A DNA stretch of 6,215 nt from Acidobacteriaceae bacterium (GTDB taxonomy: Bacteria > Acidobacteriota > Terriglobia > Terriglobales > Acidobacteriaceae), in contig PLYW01000033.1 of NCBI GenBank assembly GCA_003151875.1, forward strand, positions 5,877-12,091, written 5' to 3'. Under the pieces are notes generated by a model. The model worked only from the letters and a program-made list of their open reading frames with translations. It was not told the origin of the DNA and did no database searches. This document shows positions 5,628 to 6,215 of the stretch, piece by piece (position 1 is the stretch's first letter; every line of letters begins with the position of its first letter). The translations under genes and the position numbers were made by a program.

Positions 5628-6215
5628 TCAGACCTTCACTGTGTTCGTCGCGGCCCGGGAGTTTTTTTTTACGCCGCCCGCGGAGGCGCTGGAGGGGCGA
5701 GCGGTTTTGCTTTTCTTCCCGGCTTTGGCTGGGGTGGGATTCATCCGCATGCGTTTTGCCGCGGCTGATTTCTTCCCGGCTTTGGCCTTCTTCGCGTCCG
5801 CCTTCGCGATCGAGTCGGCCAGCCAGTCATTCTTCTTGGTGGCGCCGCCGGCGGACACCTTGCGACTGCTCTTCCATTCCGCCGAGCCTTGATCGCCCGC
5901 AATTTCGTCCATCGTGCGCTTGGTCAGCACCGAGTAGTCATATTTGTCGATGTCGTAGCCTTCTTGTACGTAGGCATCGCGGTGCTTGATCAGCAGCCAC
6001 TCGGTGCCCTTGCTTCCCGGGCGCCGCGACTTCATGTGCACCAGCGCGAAGTCGCCTTTCAGCTTCTTGCCGTTGAGGCGAAACTTCAGATCGCCCTGGC
6101 GCAGCATCTCGGCGGCATCTCCCTGCGGCTCCCACGTGCCCATGTCCCACACCATGACGGTGCCCGCCCCGTAATTGCCGGCCGGAATGATGCCCTCGAA
6201 ATCGAAGTACGAAAC
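5628..6215 (-). CDS. ligD: LigD 3'-phosphoesterase (PE) part, 5'-truncated
   Basis: The frame is open from the window edge and encodes 195 residues. PE domains trim 3'-phosphate and 3'-ribonucleotide ends before ligation. Visible family blocks are VSYFDFEGIIPAGNYGAGTV, VMVWDMGTWE, GDLKFRLNGKKLKGDFALVHMK and GTEWLLIKHRDAY. By alignment to known PE domains from memory, the Tyr in the first block corresponds to an active-site Tyr, and the catalytic His of the HP-x-x-Y motif lies just beyond the window edge, as does the His/Asp metal site. An internal ATG at 6155 is not the start, because conserved sequence continues upstream of it. After the PE core (about residue 125) comes a Lys/Ala-rich linker. 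This frame then runs 11 codons past an A9 run to a TGA at 5630-5628. The matching ligase lies in the other frame. Confidence 0.88.
   Translation of the reverse strand, partial: VSYFDFEGIIPAGNYGAGTVMVWDMGTWEPQGDAAEMLRQGDLKFRLNGKKLKGDFALVHMKSRRPGSKGTEWLLIKHRDAYVQEGYDIDKYDYSVLTKRTMDEIAGDQGSAEWKSSRKVSAGGATKKNDWLADSIAKADAKKAKAGKKSAAAKRMRMNPTPAKAGKKSKTARPSSASAGGVKKNSRAATNTVKV
5662..5670 (-). other. A9 run at the PE/LIG frame change
   Basis: On the minus strand the PE frame reads GTA AAA AAA AAC, nine consecutive A. Ten A here, or a -1 ribosomal slip on the A AAA AAC heptamer, puts translation into the ligase frame: Val-Lys-Lys-(Lys or Asn)-Leu-Pro-Gly-Arg, then on through the linker to MPGVIHPM without a stop. 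A run this long is prone to RNA polymerase slippage, to replication slippage and to homopolymer sequencing errors alike. Confidence 0.8.
5712..5786 (-). repeat. 18-bp direct repeat in the LigD linker
   Basis: TTTCTTCCCGGCTTTGGC (+ strand) occurs at 5712-5729 and again at 5769-5786, exactly 57 bases apart. On the coding strand both copies are in the same frame and encode AKAGKK within the Lys/Ala-rich linker between PE and LIG. Recombination between them would remove 19 residues without changing the frame. Confidence 0.85.

Noticed and set aside
5628..5670. Calling LigD a dead pseudogene
   Set aside because: Apart from the one-base offset at the A9 run, the PE blocks in the window and all ligase motifs are intact, with no other stops or frame breaks. 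Slippage or a sequencing error is at least as likely as decay.
4708..5892. 394-codon open frame on the + strand opposite LigD
   Set aside because: Both LigD parts on the minus strand have unmistakable motifs in the right order; this frame is their shadow and also crosses the PE/LIG junction.

Overview
The window is ordinary bacterial chromosome, probably from a soil-type Acidobacteriota (Terriglobia-like) genome. That placement is inferred from the gene mix (a secreted SYLF protein, a small secreted DUF4440-type protein, an orphan STN-domain protein, a LigD-type NHEJ ligase), the moderately high G+C and the palindrome-rich intergenic DNA. No marker gene settles it. I see no rRNA, tRNA, CRISPR array, transposase or phage gene.

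Layout, left to right. (1) 1-309, + strand: the C-terminal 102 residues of a protein I do not recognise. (2) 477-1325, +: secreted SYLF/Ysc84-family protein with a hairpin just before its Shine-Dalgarno (SD) site, closed by a strong UUCG-loop terminator at 1347-1374. (3) 1452-1913, +: small exported NTF2/SnoaL-like (DUF4440-type) protein. (4) 1914-2234: gene-free stretch with three hairpins, other palindromes and a 12-bp terminator stem shared by the convergent genes. (5) 2235-3101, -: exported protein with one STN domain and a long Pro/Gln-rich tail ending in a poly-Gln run. (6) 3102-3335: divergent promoter region. (7) 3336-4361, +: exported protein of unknown function, followed through a stop/start overlap by a possible 62-residue basic protein (4358-4546). 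(8) 4573-6215, -: a LigD-type protein with phosphoesterase (PE) and ATP-dependent ligase (LIG) parts, 5'-truncated by the window edge.

The genes do not form one pathway. Four of the five best-supported upstream products carry Sec-type signal peptides and would work in the envelope or periplasm. LigD would act in DNA end joining with Ku, which is not in the window.

The most notable point is in LigD. PE and LIG lie in different reading frames, and the frame changes at a run of nine A (minus strand, 5662-5670). One extra A, or a -1 ribosomal slip at the A AAA AAC sequence there, gives a continuous PE-LIG protein. This may be programmed slippage, two split proteins, a true mutation or a homopolymer sequencing error; the sequence alone does not decide. 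The protein also ends right after the ligase OB fold, with no polymerase domain.
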